From assembly GCF_963576615.1 (NCBI RefSeq), contig NC_088715.1, positions 23,464,499 to 23,528,498 of the forward strand: a DNA stretch of 64,000 nucleotides, in the 5' to 3' direction. The DNA comes from Watersipora subatra. Its lineage: Eukaryota > Bryozoa > Gymnolaemata > Cheilostomatida > Watersiporidae. Within the stretch, counting starts at the first letter, position 1. Each line of letters begins with the position of its first letter. The position numbers and the translations under genes are program-made. Under the pieces are notes generated by a model. That model searched no databases, was not told the DNA's origin, and saw only the letters and a list, made by a program, of their open reading frames with translations. This document shows positions 38,501-48,174 of this stretch, in pieces.

Positions 38501-41099
38501 TGAAAAAGAAACAAATTTTCAACCAATGTTGACAAGTGATAACAGGTCTAACATGACATAGAGGCTCATACTGTTGACTACACAAACCTTTGAATAATAC
38601 CTAAATATACAAGAATAACACTAACATACCTCTAAGTGAGCAGAGCAGAACTTCTTACAGCAGTAGGTACAATAGCTTACAGCTTTCTGTCTTCGGGTGC
38701 TCTTTTTTAGACAAGCATCACAGAGTGTCTTGTCGGTTTTCAAGTCATAGAACGGAAGCTTGTCTGGTGGCATTTCAAACACCTGGCTGTTACAAAAACC
38801 AATGTTTGCACTTTCATCTCAAACACTACCTTAGATGATGCAATCAAACTTAGAGAATGGTGTACAGTTGCAACATGGAGTGATAGCTATACATAAGAAC
38901 TGTTCTGTTTGCCAAATTGTTTAAAAGCAACTGTACCCTGACGTTTGTCACTTCCTGAAGGCATGATTTGCAAGTGTAAAGCCCAAAGTTATTATATATA
39001 CTGAATGGAGAAAAAAGATCACCGGTGGAAAGCATTAGTAATTCAAAATTATCATGCATGTAATACATATTTTAGTATATTACTTGGTTTAAAGACATGC
39101 TGAGACCAACATAAAGTACCCCCTCTTTTTACTTACCAAATGTTCGACTATAATTCAAACTAACCCCTCCAGAACTGCCATAGCGATTAGAAATATTCAT
39201 ATAAGCAAACTTGTGTGCTTTCGGGAGTAGTTGAAACTCTACGCCATGGATAGCTACTAAGCCCCGGGTTATGATATCCCTGCTATACGATATTTTTACC
39301 TTACGGCGTGGAACACGCTGTTTTTCATCCCCGCCATATGATATTTTTTTCGCCATATCAACAAAAAATGTCTTGCAAAATTAATATTTGGGTGTTAGTG
39401 TGCTGAATACGTCGAAATAAGAAAGATATCAATATGCTACTCGCCGAAATCCCTCTCACTATGCCTGAAAGAAATAAAATGCTCATTCTGTCTCAGTTCA
39501 GCATTAGTCTTCACAAGTTATAGTAAAAAACAAAACCGGAAACAGACAAGTGAAAAAAATTAAGGCAATGACAAAGTTGAAGTTTAGTTTCGTAAAATAC
39601 ATACTAAAACTTAGCTTCAAGTTTGTGTTTGGTAAGCTAAATTCATTCAAGTTAAAGTCCACATTTATGTTACACGTCTGTCGCAAAGGCAAGAACTCCT
39701 TACAGTACGCACTGCACATAGTACATTATAATGTTACATTTTATTGCAGATCATACATGTAACTACTAAATACAACAAAGTTACTGTAAGTAATTATATT
39801 TACTACAGTTAACATATTACTTTGTTACTGATTTTTAATATGTATTATATGTACATAAAATTTTGATGGTTTTTCGTTGGGGATTGTTTGCATTAGATAC
39901 TTACTATAGATTTCTATTCCCCTCAATACGACATTATCTCCTTACGATGTCAACACTGGAACAAATTAAAATCGTATGGCGAGGGTCCACTGTAGTTTAA
40001 CTGTAACAAGTTCCATATATTACTCCTAGTTAAATCTCCTACATTTCTAACTAATATGTATTAGTCACTCAAAAGTAGGACAACTTTAACCGATACATTT
40101 GACATACATACTGGCAACAGTAAAAAATTTAGTTTGTAAATTGTTTCTGTAAGATGAAGCCTGGAAGATTTATCAGTTAATCATGCTGTGGTAACATAAG
40201 TCACTCAGGAGTGATCAATATTGGAATGGTCCATGAAGTGTATCATATAAGAAATATTTTCTGGAGCACACCAGGAGTAACCTGCCTGCCGGATCACTAC
40301 AGAGCAATCACCCGAAGTTGAGATAAATGTTGGGGCAACTGCTTCTTTAATTGCCACTCTCTCGATGAACAGACTTTTGGGAATACTCGTATGTCGAAAG
40401 CTTTTATTGCAGAATGGAATACAATAAGCTTTTAATTATTTAGTTTCTAAAAATGTGGAATTATGTTCCACAAGCTGTATAAAACAATGAATGACCCATC
40501 CAGTAAGTACTCTACTGAAGACTTAGAGAACCAACTCTATAAATCATTTTTGTATACACTGATTAAAGGTAGGTGCACCGATATTGGGGCTTACAAAGAT
40601 TCACACATCTATGAGAAAGCTCAGGCCAAAGCTTTTGCCAATGCATTCGTCACGGGTGCCTATTCACTGTCAAAGAACACTTGCTGACTCAATGATTGAC
40701 TACTATGATGTAGCCTAAGGCGAAAATCTAAACAATCTTTCGTAAAATTGTTAGGAGCCCAAGATTGGACTCTGACCGATTCACAAGTGCCCTTTTGTAG
40801 CCACACAGAGTAGTTGAAAATCACACATGACAAAGTTTAGAGTGAGCTGAGGTTAATAGTGTCAAAGCATCAATTTATCTTATTTATCTTCTCTTAGTGC
40901 TAAACCAGTTTGAAATACTATGAACCATCACTCACCCACATCCACTGTGTCCACACAGCAGCAGGTGTTTGCTTTCATAGTAGGTGTTCAAGCAGGTTAT
41001 ACAGTGTATATGGTTACATGGCAGCACCTTAGGGTTAATGATGGTGTCACTTTTACGGCAACAGAACTCACACTCAACATCTGCTGGTCGGTCAGCCAT
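23440..41099 (-). CDS. TRIM-like RING/B-box/coiled-coil/beta-propeller protein, 8 coding exons, 615 aa
   Basis: This is a probable E3 ubiquitin ligase of the TRIM family, likely cytoplasmic. Eight exons (listed separately) join in one frame from ATG at 41099 to TAA at 23440-23442, 1848 nt in all. Residues 10-54 form a RING: C10, C13, C28, H30, C33, C36, C49, C54. Residues 77-105 are B-box 1 (C77, C80, C94, C97, C102, H105). Residues 136-172 are B-box 2 (C136, H139, C148, C151, C156, C159). Residues about 195-325 are charged and coiled-coil-like. Residues about 345-610 contain repeated strands such as HPKGLVCYGDYILVAGY and NVVVADPPNKRLTIYSLTG, typical of NHL-type propellers (TRIM2/3/56/71-like proteins, common in lophotrochozoans). 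The last RING pair has four residues between the cysteines instead of two, which is unusual. Domain identities come from motif reading; the closest vertebrate relative is not determined. Untranslated exons and promoter are unplaced. Confidence 0.88.
24559..24620 (+). other. Possible tRNA-derived sequence in intron 7
   Basis: TGGTGCTAGAGTGTCAGTCT resembles an A box and AAGTTGGAGTCTCG a B box at about tRNA spacing, but no cloverleaf closes. This is a weak call. Confidence 0.25.
25251..25988 (-). CDS. TRIM-like gene, coding exon 7 (beta-propeller)
   Basis: 738 nt with acceptor TTATTTTCAG and donor GTAAGT, phase 1 in and out. It encodes residues 325-571, most of the propeller. At least five strand repeats of the VxVADxxNxRIxxY type can be followed. 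Confidence 0.92.
26229..27143. mobile_element. Foldback MITE with about 175-bp inverted arms, intron 6 of the TRIM-like gene
   Basis: The left arm (26229-26402) starts GTTTGACTTGCAACAAAATT. The right arm (26965-27143) is its reverse complement, with around 85 percent identity by eye, including CACCATGT, TGCAAAATATGTGGAAAT and CAGCCATCAC. About 560 bp lie between. A second, truncated copy lies at 21587-22120. The antisense 125-residue frame at 26683-27060 has no recognisable domain. Confidence 0.85.
27622..27715. repeat. Intronic hairpin
   Basis: AATAATTCAGTTGATAGCA and TGCTATCAACAGAATTATT form a 19-bp near-perfect stem with an 11-nt loop. A further upstream half copy, GAGTAATAATTCCGTTGAT, can pair with the same right arm. 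Confidence 0.8.
28106..28211 (-). CDS. TRIM-like gene, coding exon 6 (coiled-coil end)
   Basis: 106 nt starting DDIVRDFKRLKEQMDKIVEE, donor GTAAGA, ending in phase 1. It is separated from exon 5 by a 7.9-kb intron packed with transposons. Confidence 0.86.
28270..28299 (+). mobile_element. Helitron 5' terminus fragment, copy D
   Basis: TCTCAAAGTATGTTTTCGG follows a TA run, matching the first bases of copy B at 31759. The pogo-like element begins directly afterwards, so only the head is visible. Confidence 0.45.
29589..31068. mobile_element. TIR element nested inside the pogo-like element
   Basis: TGTGACCCAGGCAGTCAAAA at the left pairs with TTCTGACTGCCGGGGTCACA at the right, and the inverted repeat continues to about 33 bp with three mismatches. 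TA flanks both ends (29587-29588 and 31069-31070). No coding frame of size exists in 1480 bp. The superfamily is unresolved. Confidence 0.8.
29954..30175 (+). promoter_or_regulatory. Cluster of AGGTCA half-sites with two DR5 arrangements
   Basis: AGGTCA-GGGTA-AGGTCA occurs at 29965-29981 and AGGTCA-TGGTA-AGGTCA at 30148-30164. Both are perfect direct repeats with 5-bp spacing, the classical retinoic-acid-receptor/RXR spacing. An everted TGACCT lies at 29954 and an AGGTGA at 30170. They are within the nested TIR element in a gene intron. Function is inferred only from the motif. Confidence 0.5.
31759..32854 (+). mobile_element. Helitron-like element, copy B
   Basis: 5' end TCTCAAAGTATGTTTT at 31759; 3' end ACCCGGGCAACGCCGGGT then AGCACAGCTAG at 32854, followed by T and a TA run. 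The hairpin ACCCGG/CCGGGT and terminal CTAG are textbook Helitron features. An antisense tRNA-like module lies about 75 bp inside. No coding capacity is present in 1096 bp. Confidence 0.75.
31832..31912 (-). other. tRNA-like module in Helitron copy B
   Basis: The minus strand reads GCTTTCGTGGTCTCGTGGTT (A box/D-arm), then after about 40 nt ATGAGTTCAAGTCTGTC (B box/T-arm). The identity differs from the module in copy A. No convincing acceptor stem was found. Confidence 0.55.
32855..32937. repeat. TA/TATAC simple repeat between two Helitron ends
   Basis: Alternating TA with CACTA interruptions, directly between the 3' end of copy B and the 5' end of copy C. Confidence 0.9.
32938..33386 (+). 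mobile_element. Helitron-like element, short copy C
   Basis: The 5' end TCTCAAAGTCTGTCGTC follows a TA run. A degraded terminal hairpin CCAGGCGAACTAAACCGCCAGG and TATTAG, followed by T and a TA run, is the likely 3' end. At about 450 bp it would be an internally deleted copy, and no tRNA-like module is visible. The 3' boundary is less certain than in copy B. Confidence 0.5.
33622..35370. mobile_element. pogo-like DNA transposon remnant, intron 5
   Basis: Left AGTCATACCTCGACATACGA and right TTGTATGTAGAGGTATGACT are inverted with a few mismatches. TA lies outside both (33620-33621 and 35371-35372). The terminal base has mutated at both ends. No transposase frame survives. The 113-residue frame at 34388-34729 has no domain. 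Confidence 0.7.
36076..36246 (-). CDS. TRIM-like gene, coding exon 5 (coiled coil)
   Basis: 171 nt, phase 0 at both ends, donor GTAAGT, acceptor ATAACTGTAG. It encodes residues 233-289, LKEQYDELERKVVENRQR and following, a charged helix. Confidence 0.86.
36296..36426. repeat. Palindromic tandem repeat, intron 4
   Basis: TATTCTATGTATAGAATACA and TATAGGATGTATTCTATG-type units of about 30 bp are repeated four times. Each unit is itself self-complementary, and one unit is inverted, so the whole block can fold into alternative cruciforms. Confidence 0.85.
36508..36592 (-). other. tRNA-Arg-like module
   Basis: The minus strand has TAATTTAATGGATAATACG, like the D-arm of arginine tRNAs (AATGGATAA), then GTGTTCAATTCCAGTGCGACTC as T-arm. 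About 70 bp above it (36430-36500) the sequence TGTTGTCTGTGTCCAGGTCA resembles the inner 5' part of Helitron copies A-C, so it may be the head of another, truncated Helitron. Confidence 0.5.
37379..37569 (-). CDS. TRIM-like gene, coding exon 4 (coiled-coil start)
   Basis: Acceptor CTTGGTACAG completes the split codon, and the donor is the weaker GTTGGC. The 191 nt encode residues 169-232, including the heptad-like LFKRISKLQTEYDSQTEEML. The phase fits both neighbours, which supports the choice of the weaker donor. Confidence 0.82.
37795..38045. repeat. AT-only low-complexity block, intron 3
   Basis: ATAATATATTA-type sequence with almost no G or C for 250 bp. Confidence 0.85.
38104..38287 (-). 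CDS. TRIM-like gene, coding exon 3 (B-box 2)
   Basis: Acceptor ATACTATAG and donor GTATGT. The 184 nt encode residues 108-168 plus one base of the next codon. The CPKHKEL ... CQVC ... CLKC series is B-box 2. Confidence 0.87.
38630..38786 (-). CDS. TRIM-like gene, coding exon 2 (B-box 1)
   Basis: Acceptor TTTTTGTAACAG and donor GTATGT. The 157 nt finish the split glycine and encode residues 56-107, with CDAC, CTYC and CSAH of B-box 1. It ends in phase 0. Confidence 0.88.
39257..39992. mobile_element. pogo-like element remnant, intron 1
   Basis: The right end CGTATGGCGAGGGTCCACTG at 39992 is followed by TA. The left end near 39257 (CCCCGGGTTATGATATCCCT) is a degraded version of the same terminus. 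The interior at 39500-39850 is homologous to 31270-31610: the antisense translations share EFL...CNIN...EFSLPN. It is a short relative of the 28302-31734 element. Confidence 0.7.
40936..41099 (-). CDS. TRIM-like gene, coding exon 1 (RING)
   Basis: ATG at 41099-41097 starts MADRPADVECEFC. The exon ends before a consensus donor GTGAGT, splitting a glycine codon after two bases (phase 2). It carries the RING cysteines and histidine. Any 5' UTR exons lie above 41099. Confidence 0.88.
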
Positions 41100-44000
41100 T
41101 TTGTGCAAATCTAAAATAAAACACAAAATTATCTAAAGCGCTTCTCGTAACATAAATTGAAATTAGCCAATTTATCCTGAAACTATAGCCTAAGCTAGAG
41201 CAATGCACAGCCAAAACCTTAACCACATGAACATCGGTTAAATTCAATGAAGTTTAGGGTTTGAAATGAGCACAAAAGTACAGAAAATGATCAACTTTTG
41301 GGTAAACCATTTGTTTGATATTAGTATACAATGAGAGCCTTCATGAGCTTCCAGTTAGAGGTGATAAAATGTGAGCCACCTACTTTGAAGTAAGTAAGCA
41401 TCTGAAATAAAAAGCAAAAATGGAAATAAAATTGTCTAAACTTTGGAGATGTACCAAAAGAGAACTTTGAGATGAATAAACAAAGAGAGATAAGCATCTA
41501 ACTGCAGTTTACATATTCTTCGAAAAGCTCATCTAGTACTTTTTGAGTTTACAGAACTACAATTAGGTGAATTGGGGTTTTTAAATTTGTAGGTAATTCT
41601 ATAAAACATGCATTTTATTTTCTAGAAATTCCACTGTCATACAGCCCACGACCAAAGTGATATTGGAAAAAAGAAAGGGTACTGATGGTTGAGAAATGCA
41701 ATATTAGCAGTCAAATGGCACTGCAGCGCAATAGGATTACTGCAATAGTAGCTGTAATGTACTGGGTGTGGGTATTATTATATACAACAAATAGCAATAA
41801 TGAAAGAAAAATATTATGTTTATATTTTTCCCCCTGCAATAGGAGAAATGCAATCTTGGCCAATATTAGAAGTAAAATGCACTGATATTATTAGAATAAC
41901 CAATATTATTAATATAGTAATAATAGAAAACCAATGCACAATTTTGTTTACATTTCAAAACGTCATAGGTAACAATATCGAGAAGTCGTGATATTTATAT
42001 ATATTTTTAGAAAATCTATTTAAAAAGTGTTTGGTCATGACAAACAGCAATAATGAAAGGAAAATATTATATGTTTATATCTCTCCCCCTGCAATAGGAG
42101 AAATGCAACATTGGCCAATATTAGAAGTAAAATGCACTGATATTATTAGAATAACCAATTTACTAATATAGTAATACAGTAATAATAGAAAACCAATGCA
42201 CAATTTTGTTTACATTTCAAAACGTCATAGCTAACAATATCAAGAAGTTGTGATATTTATATAGATTTTTACAAAATCTATTTAACAAAACTATTTACAA
42301 AAAATAATAGCAGTAACATATTACCCATCATCGATGTTGTTAGTGTGACTATTACGCTTCAATAGTCATCTAAACTTATAATTAAATATTGTAATAATCT
42401 CATAAAAATCGTTAAAAAAAATATCATCGTCATTTCCTTTACTTTCACTGCTTTGGACATCAGTTAGAATACCAAAGTACTCAAAAGTTTCCAAAATGTC
42501 AGTTACTATAAAATCGGCAAAACAGAAACCATTTCTGTACTTCTACGTTAATTACAGAAACTTTCGGCAATTCGACAATGCTATAGACTGGTGAAATGTG
42601 CACGTTATTTTTTCGTGAAATGCGCACGAATTAATGATTCTACTCTCTGTCGCTTGGCGTTTCGTTTGCCGGTCTTAACTTTTATTAAACCAAGCTTGTC
42701 AAGCGTTTTGTGACGAATTTCGGCCAAATTAATTTGTCTATTTGTGTATAATCCGATCGGATGGGTAAGTTTTAAGAGACTGTCGACAATTTACTAAGAC
42801 TTGGTAACATATTTAAATAGGCTTATATGTGTTTTGTATCGTTATTGTACTTTAACGATTCTACAAAACGATGGTTAAATTTGTTGATGAGATTTTGAAA
42901 CAAGGGTTTGTGACGTTGTTAATGAATAATTTTCGTAAGTTGTGTGCACATGCATTTACCATAAAAACTCTCAAACTTCGCTCCCGTTCGTTTGGTCGTG
43001 GGATAACTCCAACTATAAGAAGCAACTTTGCTGTATCACAACTTCAGGCTGCACACACACCAGTAGTGTAGCAATAGCTCTATTCTGCTGCACAGAAGAT
43101 TAGCGAGCAATTGTAAATACCAATTTAATAAAATGAGAGGCATATATCCCTCATATAAACATGTTTTTTGTTAAATTTGTTGCAAATCCAAGCCATGAAG
43201 TACATTAGTAACAGTGTTGATACTTGAAGTAGCTATAATTTTTCCAACTTCATCGATCACATACAAGGTAAACTTCACACATCATCAAATAGCATATATG
43301 AAACTAGTTTTGTCATATATAATTTTAAATGACACCCTGGTACTGATCTCAGGCATGTCATGCATATTATTAACATAAGGCAGTGGAATCAATGACAGCT
43401 ACCTCTGAAATGAGTGAAATGGGAAAATGAATTTTCACTCAACAGCAAAAAATTCATGTTGCTTATGCCGAATAGGTAGCAAAATGAGTGCCTAGTTTTC
43501 TATTAAATTTCCTTTGCCAGTCAACAACTAGTAGATAAACGAAAGTAATCACTTTATATAAAAATAATTAGTTAGTGATTGATTGTTGTGACATTTAGAA
43601 TCTGAAAGCTCTGTTTGCGGTTGACTAGTGGGCCTAGACTGGCAGTGAGAGCTCGCTAGGTGTGTCGAGAAAGCATAAATAATGAGCATTTTATAATTAT
43701 TTTGAAATTACAGCATGTGGCCAACTAATGCAACTGTCCGAGTTTCAGCTAATAAGCTAAATGTTATGAGTCGGATTCTTGCAAAAAAGCCATCCTTTAT
43801 TCAAATCTCAAACGCTTGATTCGGCAGGACAGACAACCATTGCTATAGCAAATATTGATTAGTGGTGAAGAACGCAGACGAAAGGTTAATAGTGATAGAA
43901 AAAGTATTTGTATAATGTGCACAATTAACATTCAAACAATTAAAATGACTCACTCACTGAATCAAAACTCCTTGAAGTTGAGCTAAACTGTTCCAGAATG

Positions 44001-44367
44001 AAGCGACGAGTTCGCTAAGCGTTAAGCGGAAGTTAGGCAAGGTCTCATATGTAATAGAGCTACGCAATTAAGCCCATTCCGCAGTCAGTCCCTAAACTAC
44101 TTATTGAATCATTGTTCGATCGTAGGCGAGTTGAGTAGAAAACCACAGGCTCTGCTTTCAATTGTTCTAATGCCAACAACGCTCTAATGCCTTGTCGCCA
44201 ATGACAACAACGTGTTCCACTGTTGTTTCCGAAAGTTACTTGTTTGTTTGTGAATATTATTTATTGAGGTTTTCATGAGAAAATAGTGTTCCATTGACCT
44301 CATAGTTAAAAATTAAAGCTAATATAATGTGGTATAATATGATAATTGAGAATAAAATTGATAGTGG
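41100..44367. other. Upstream flank of the TRIM-like gene, no recognisable gene
   Basis: It holds a tandem duplication (41788-42297) but no coding signal. The gene promoter and 5' UTR should lie here, but I see no TATA box or first-exon signal I can defend. Confidence 0.45.
41788..42297. repeat. Tandem duplication, two units of about 253 bp
   Basis: CAATAGGAGAAATGCAA at 41836 recurs at 42092, and the two units align over their full length with few substitutions and small indels (AACCAATGCACAATTTTG and CATTTCAAAACGTCATAG shared). Confidence 0.92.
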
Positions 44368-45204
44368 TGTCAAGGGAGAAATTTGTTATTTAGTTTAATT
44401 TATTATATTTATTTAAAATTTATTATAATGAATATAAAAAGTAGGCCAATAATAATAATTTGATATTTAAATAATATGAAATGTATCGTTTTTGTGAGTT
44501 TCCTTTGAGTGAAATACTACAATGGTTCTATGGTTTTATGGTTCTATGTGTAATGGTTAGCCTCTGGACCTTGAGTTCAATTTCTCCCAAGACAAATTTT
44601 GACCGCAGACAAAGTGGCACTTCTGCCCCACAAAAATCAGACCGTTGCTATAAAGCAAAATTGAAATAGCAACTCAATCAATGGAGATGGGCACTACTAT
44701 AGTTATCCTTGCAATTTGTTTTGACAGTAAGGCGTTGCTGTATCAATGAGCCCAAGTATCAAGTATTATTGAGATTATGAGGCCTACTATCTCTTGTAGG
44801 CAACTCTCTGCAGGTAATTATCTTATAATTGACAATAACACGCCAGGGGTTTGTTTCTAAGTGTCTGCGAACTCTATTTTCCTCCAAAGGTCAAAATAAC
44901 AATTATTCTGTCAAGGCTTACTAGCTCAAGCAAAAATAACAATATGCTTAGCCCCATTTGTTATGGCCTTACTAGGTTAAGTGAGTACGTATCTGTTAGG
45001 CGTGTAGCAGTAGCTCTTACTGTAAACAGGGGCGGCTGAGTTAGCTCTCTTCCCTCAGGGCTTTATGGCTTCCTGGCTTGCCACCTCTTTTTGGGTGAAT
45101 CGTGTTTGTTGAGTCTATCCTCGGCGAGCTGGTTGCTGCTGGCTCCTTGGCTATCTTGGGCTTCTGTTAATCCTCCTATCTTGGCTCTTCTTTGTGGCTC
45201 CCCT

Positions 45205-45330
45205 TTGCCGTCTGGCTCGCTGCCAGCTTCTCCTCTGCCGTCTGGCTCGCTGCCAGCTTCTCCTTTGCCGTCTGGCTCGCTGCCAGCTTCCTCTCGCTCC
45301 TGTCTGGCTCGCTGCCAGCTTCTCCTGCTC
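45205..45330. repeat. 30-bp tandem repeat inside copy A
   Basis: About four copies of TCTGGCTCGCTGCCAGCTTC plus TCCTCTGCCG. It lies about 20 bp downstream of the TATA box on the minus strand, so it would be at the start of the transcript. Copies B and C have only one or two units. Confidence 0.92.
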
Positions 45331-45350
45331 TTCCCTTGATTGTGCCCCTC

Positions 45351-45357
45351 TTTTATA
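45351..45357 (-). promoter_or_regulatory. TATA box in copy A
   Basis: GACAAGTATAAAAGAGG on the minus strand, identical in all three copies. Confidence 0.65.
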
Positions 45358-46419
45358 CTTGTCCTTGAGCCATTGTCGAATGTCATTGGTTGGTTGTGTT
45401 TTACTTGCGGTCTTTGCGTGAGCTTTTGTTTAATTTATATTTCAGATTCCTTGCGGTGAGCTAAAATTCCTTACTGTGGTTGGGATTCCATGATGACAAG
45501 CAAATGAGAAGTGAAAAATAACTCCGGTCAACAAACATAAGTCCGGTAACAAATTCTACAAAACTGGCCATAACTCAAAAACTAACAATGGCAGCATTAT
45601 AAAATTAATTTTACAGTGATCCTCGTCCTAAGACGCTACTAGCTAGCTAACTTATATGAAGCAAGAGAAACTATTATCATATTATGCCATTCTTTTTACT
45701 ACCATTTCCTCAATATTTTCTCATAAAATACAATATCTGAGTTAATGAATAATTATGCTATATTTTTCTACTGCTCTACAATACAACATTTTCTAGACTA
45801 TAATGATGTTATAAGCTATAACTAAATATACTAAATAAAGTGTTGTAAATGATTCTTTCACTGATGGCTGGTTGCTGATCCGGTGCACGCCGGCTGCTTC
45901 TTCGCTCCAACAAGTCATAAATTTGGCTGGCTCCTGTAATATTGGCGATATACCTCCATTTTTGTCTGATACTCTGTAGAGTTGTTTGCTTCGCTGAATA
46001 TCCATTAATAATTGTTGTAGCCAGTTAGTCTCTTTCATATTAAGTGGTGTTGGTCAATAATAATCGTGATTTAGTAACAATTTTATGCTGTTTTTTATTC
46101 ATTAAGCTTTTCATTATAATGATCAGACAACTCCCAATCGAACTGATGTCCCATATATTCACAATGCATCAGCTGTGATGGTTGGATAACTCCCATGATT
46201 GATATTTCTAGCAGCATAGCATTTGCCATATATTTCATGTCTGCTTATTGATGCATCACAGTGCTTGCTGCAATGTTTTGCAGCAGTTGTGGTATTAGGT
46301 GATCCCACAATTTATTATTTCTTTTGACTTTTGGTCATCTATTGCTTCAAACCCTGACAGTGGCTACAATAATATGATTTCTATAAGAGGATAATAAGGT
46401 CGTTGATTGAGCTGAGTAT

Positions 46420-47004
46420 TGTGTTAGACTGAATCACCAACACGCAGCGGTGTACGAGACGTCTCACGCTAAAGGTGACAACCAATTACTAACTTCGGGT
46501 AGCACTGCGTTGGGCCGAGTTACCAACACGCAGCGGCATACGAAATGTCTTATGCTACAGGTAACAAGTCACCAACTCGAGCAACCTTACGTTAGATTGC
46601 GTCACCAACACACAGCTCGTCTCTAGACAGAGGTCGACTACTGGTCGACAGGTTGACAGTCTACAGCAAGGTCGACATGGTCGACAGCCAGTAGAGGTCG
46701 ACAGGTCGACTTGTCCTGATATACCGAGCAGCGCTTAGAGGCAAAATGCCAAGATACTTGCAATCAATCAAGTAATTCTCCTTATCAGAAAAACTGAAGA
46801 GAGAGATGGTTCATGGAACAACATGTAATTCAGAACGAAATAATAAGGCTGATGCCTTCCTTTATATACTATAAGATATGCAAATTAGTGGAACATAAGG
46901 CCAGCCCATGAGGGCGTGACTAATCAGGAAAAAGATAAAATAGGGCACAACTCCCTATAATAATATAAAAAAAACGTTATTTACTTGGTGACAAATCCAC
47001 CACA
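46420..47004 (-). repeat. 3' LTR of the Gypsy element
   Basis: 585 bp, plus-strand ends TGTGTTAG and CCACCACA. It matches the other LTR over most of its length but has fewer internal subrepeats. Confidence 0.92.
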
Positions 47005-47016
47005 CTCGCCGCCCCT
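47005..47016 (-). other. Polypurine tract
   Basis: AGGGGCGGCGAG on the minus strand lies directly beside the 3' LTR, the place where plus-strand DNA synthesis is primed. Confidence 0.6.
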
Positions 47017-47396
47017 ATAGACGGATACGGCTATGAAATAATAACAATGAACATAAAGAATATGTATATGAGTATATAAACCAATACAAGAGGAGTAGAT
47101 ACAGTAATGTTTATTGTCCGTGGGTCTTGGATGAAAGGTGGTTGGCCAACTCCTCTAACCGACGGGCGGCTCTCCAGAAGTCAGTGGCTTCTGCTCGAAG
47201 TGCGTCTGCGGGGGAGCGGGGTCGAACGTCTCCTAGGCAAGCCTGAATTGACCCTACACTGGTCAAACTGTTCCTGGGAGCTGGAATAGGGCGTCCTGGT
47301 ATAGTTCTGGACTGCTTACTTGGAGTTTCTTTCCTGGGTCCAAGTCTGGTCTCCCGAGGCGAACTAGAGGTGGCTTTTCTCTTCTGTCGTACAGAA

Positions 47397-48059
47397 CTAG
47401 GTGCTTCGTAATAGGGGAGAGGACTTTGGGGGGTCCTTCAGCCGTACATAGCGAACCCACTCGGCGTAACTGGGTCGGTCGACCTCATAGACCCCTTTTC
47501 TGTGGAACTTTACTTCACCAAGGGTTTGCATCCTGTTTTGATGCTTGACTATTCCATCTCGAGATGTTGAATTCCTACCACACTCGCAGAAAAAGCGTGC
47601 AAAATGCTGGGCGGTGTGCACCTTTCTCCTACGAGGGGTAGAGAACTGTTGTTGACATAGAGGACGCGTGTGTCCGGCGTCCTTGCATCTGTCTAGTTGA
47701 TTTCGTGTCTCTTTGGACAACCACTTGAATTTGGGCAGTGACTCCGGGGCTGCTTTTTCTTCCATCTCCAACATCTCCGAAGGAGAGGGGTGCAATTCGA
47801 GAAGAGCTTTAGACGTCAACATGATCGGTAGAACTCCCGGGATAGGGGTCGACTCCTTTGCAGTTTCTTGCGTAACTTCCATATTAGTTGTGTGATGTGG
47901 CGAGGTTGCGATGCGACTACAGAAAGAGACTACTGCTTGGCATCTCGGCATTTTATTGGCCCAATATCCTTGCCGTAAGGAGGAGACTCCTGATTGGATC
48001 CCTCCAACAGTAAAATCTTCGAGATAGGCAGGGAGTTTCCTGATTCGCTGAGGCCTCAT
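47397..48059 (-). CDS. Extra 3' ORF of the Gypsy element, 220 aa
   Basis: An ATG-initiated open frame after the integrase, in a different frame. The first residues MRPQRIRKLPAYLEDFTVG resemble the basic tail often found at the end of Gypsy pol, so it may be the shifted end of pol rather than an independent gene. Later residues contain FFCECGRNSTSRDGIVKHQNRM, which looks like a C2H2-type finger, preceded by CKDAGHTRPLC. No signal peptide or membrane segment is visible, so it is not envelope-like. It is intact although pol is damaged. From 47017 to 47396 there is only a 3' untranslated stretch. Confidence 0.6.
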   Translation of the reverse strand: MRPQRIRKLPAYLEDFTVGGIQSGVSSLRQGYWANKMPRCQAVVSFCSRIATSPHHTTNMEVTQETAKESTPIPGVLPIMLTSKALLELHPSPSEMLEMEEKAAPESLPKFKWLSKETRNQLDRCKDAGHTRPLCQQQFSTPRRRKVHTAQHFARFFCECGRNSTSRDGIVKHQNRMQTLGEVKFHRKGVYEVDRPSYAEWVRYVRLKDPPKSSPLLRST

Positions 48060-48174
48060 GGTATTTCCGGTTCTAGTGGTACTAGCCTGGACTCCTTCAT
48101 TCCCCGTAGCTCTTGTTTCTTCGGTTGCCCATTCGCAGCCAGTGTCGAGGCCAGCCCTTGAGTCAGAGTTGCGT

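Larger units (their letters stand above)
44368..46359 (-). mobile_element. TGTCA-family element, copy A (probable solo LTR)
   Basis: Ends are TGTCAAGGGAGAAATTT (44368) and CTTCAAACCCTGACA (46359), with 4-bp target duplication GTGG at 44364-44367 and 46360-46363. TG...CA termini, a short imperfect inverted repeat, a conserved internal TATA box on the minus strand and absence of coding genes suit a solo LTR of about 2 kb. Non-autonomous Ginger-type DNA transposons (TGT..ACA ends, 4-bp duplication) are an alternative. The strand given follows the TATA box. Confidence 0.75.

Noticed and set aside
40463..40687. 74-residue plus-strand frame with KAQAKAFANAF
   Set aside because: Antisense to intron 1 of the TRIM-like gene, with no recognised domain and no splice partners; could be a remnant of an unknown repeat.
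45063..45386. 107-residue antisense frame rich in GSEPDGKGEA units
   Set aside because: Direct translation of the 30-bp tandem repeat inside the TGTCA element; copies B and C do not preserve the frame.
47397..48059. Envelope gene of the Gypsy element
   Set aside because: No signal peptide, transmembrane helix or cleavage site; the motifs are zinc-finger-like.
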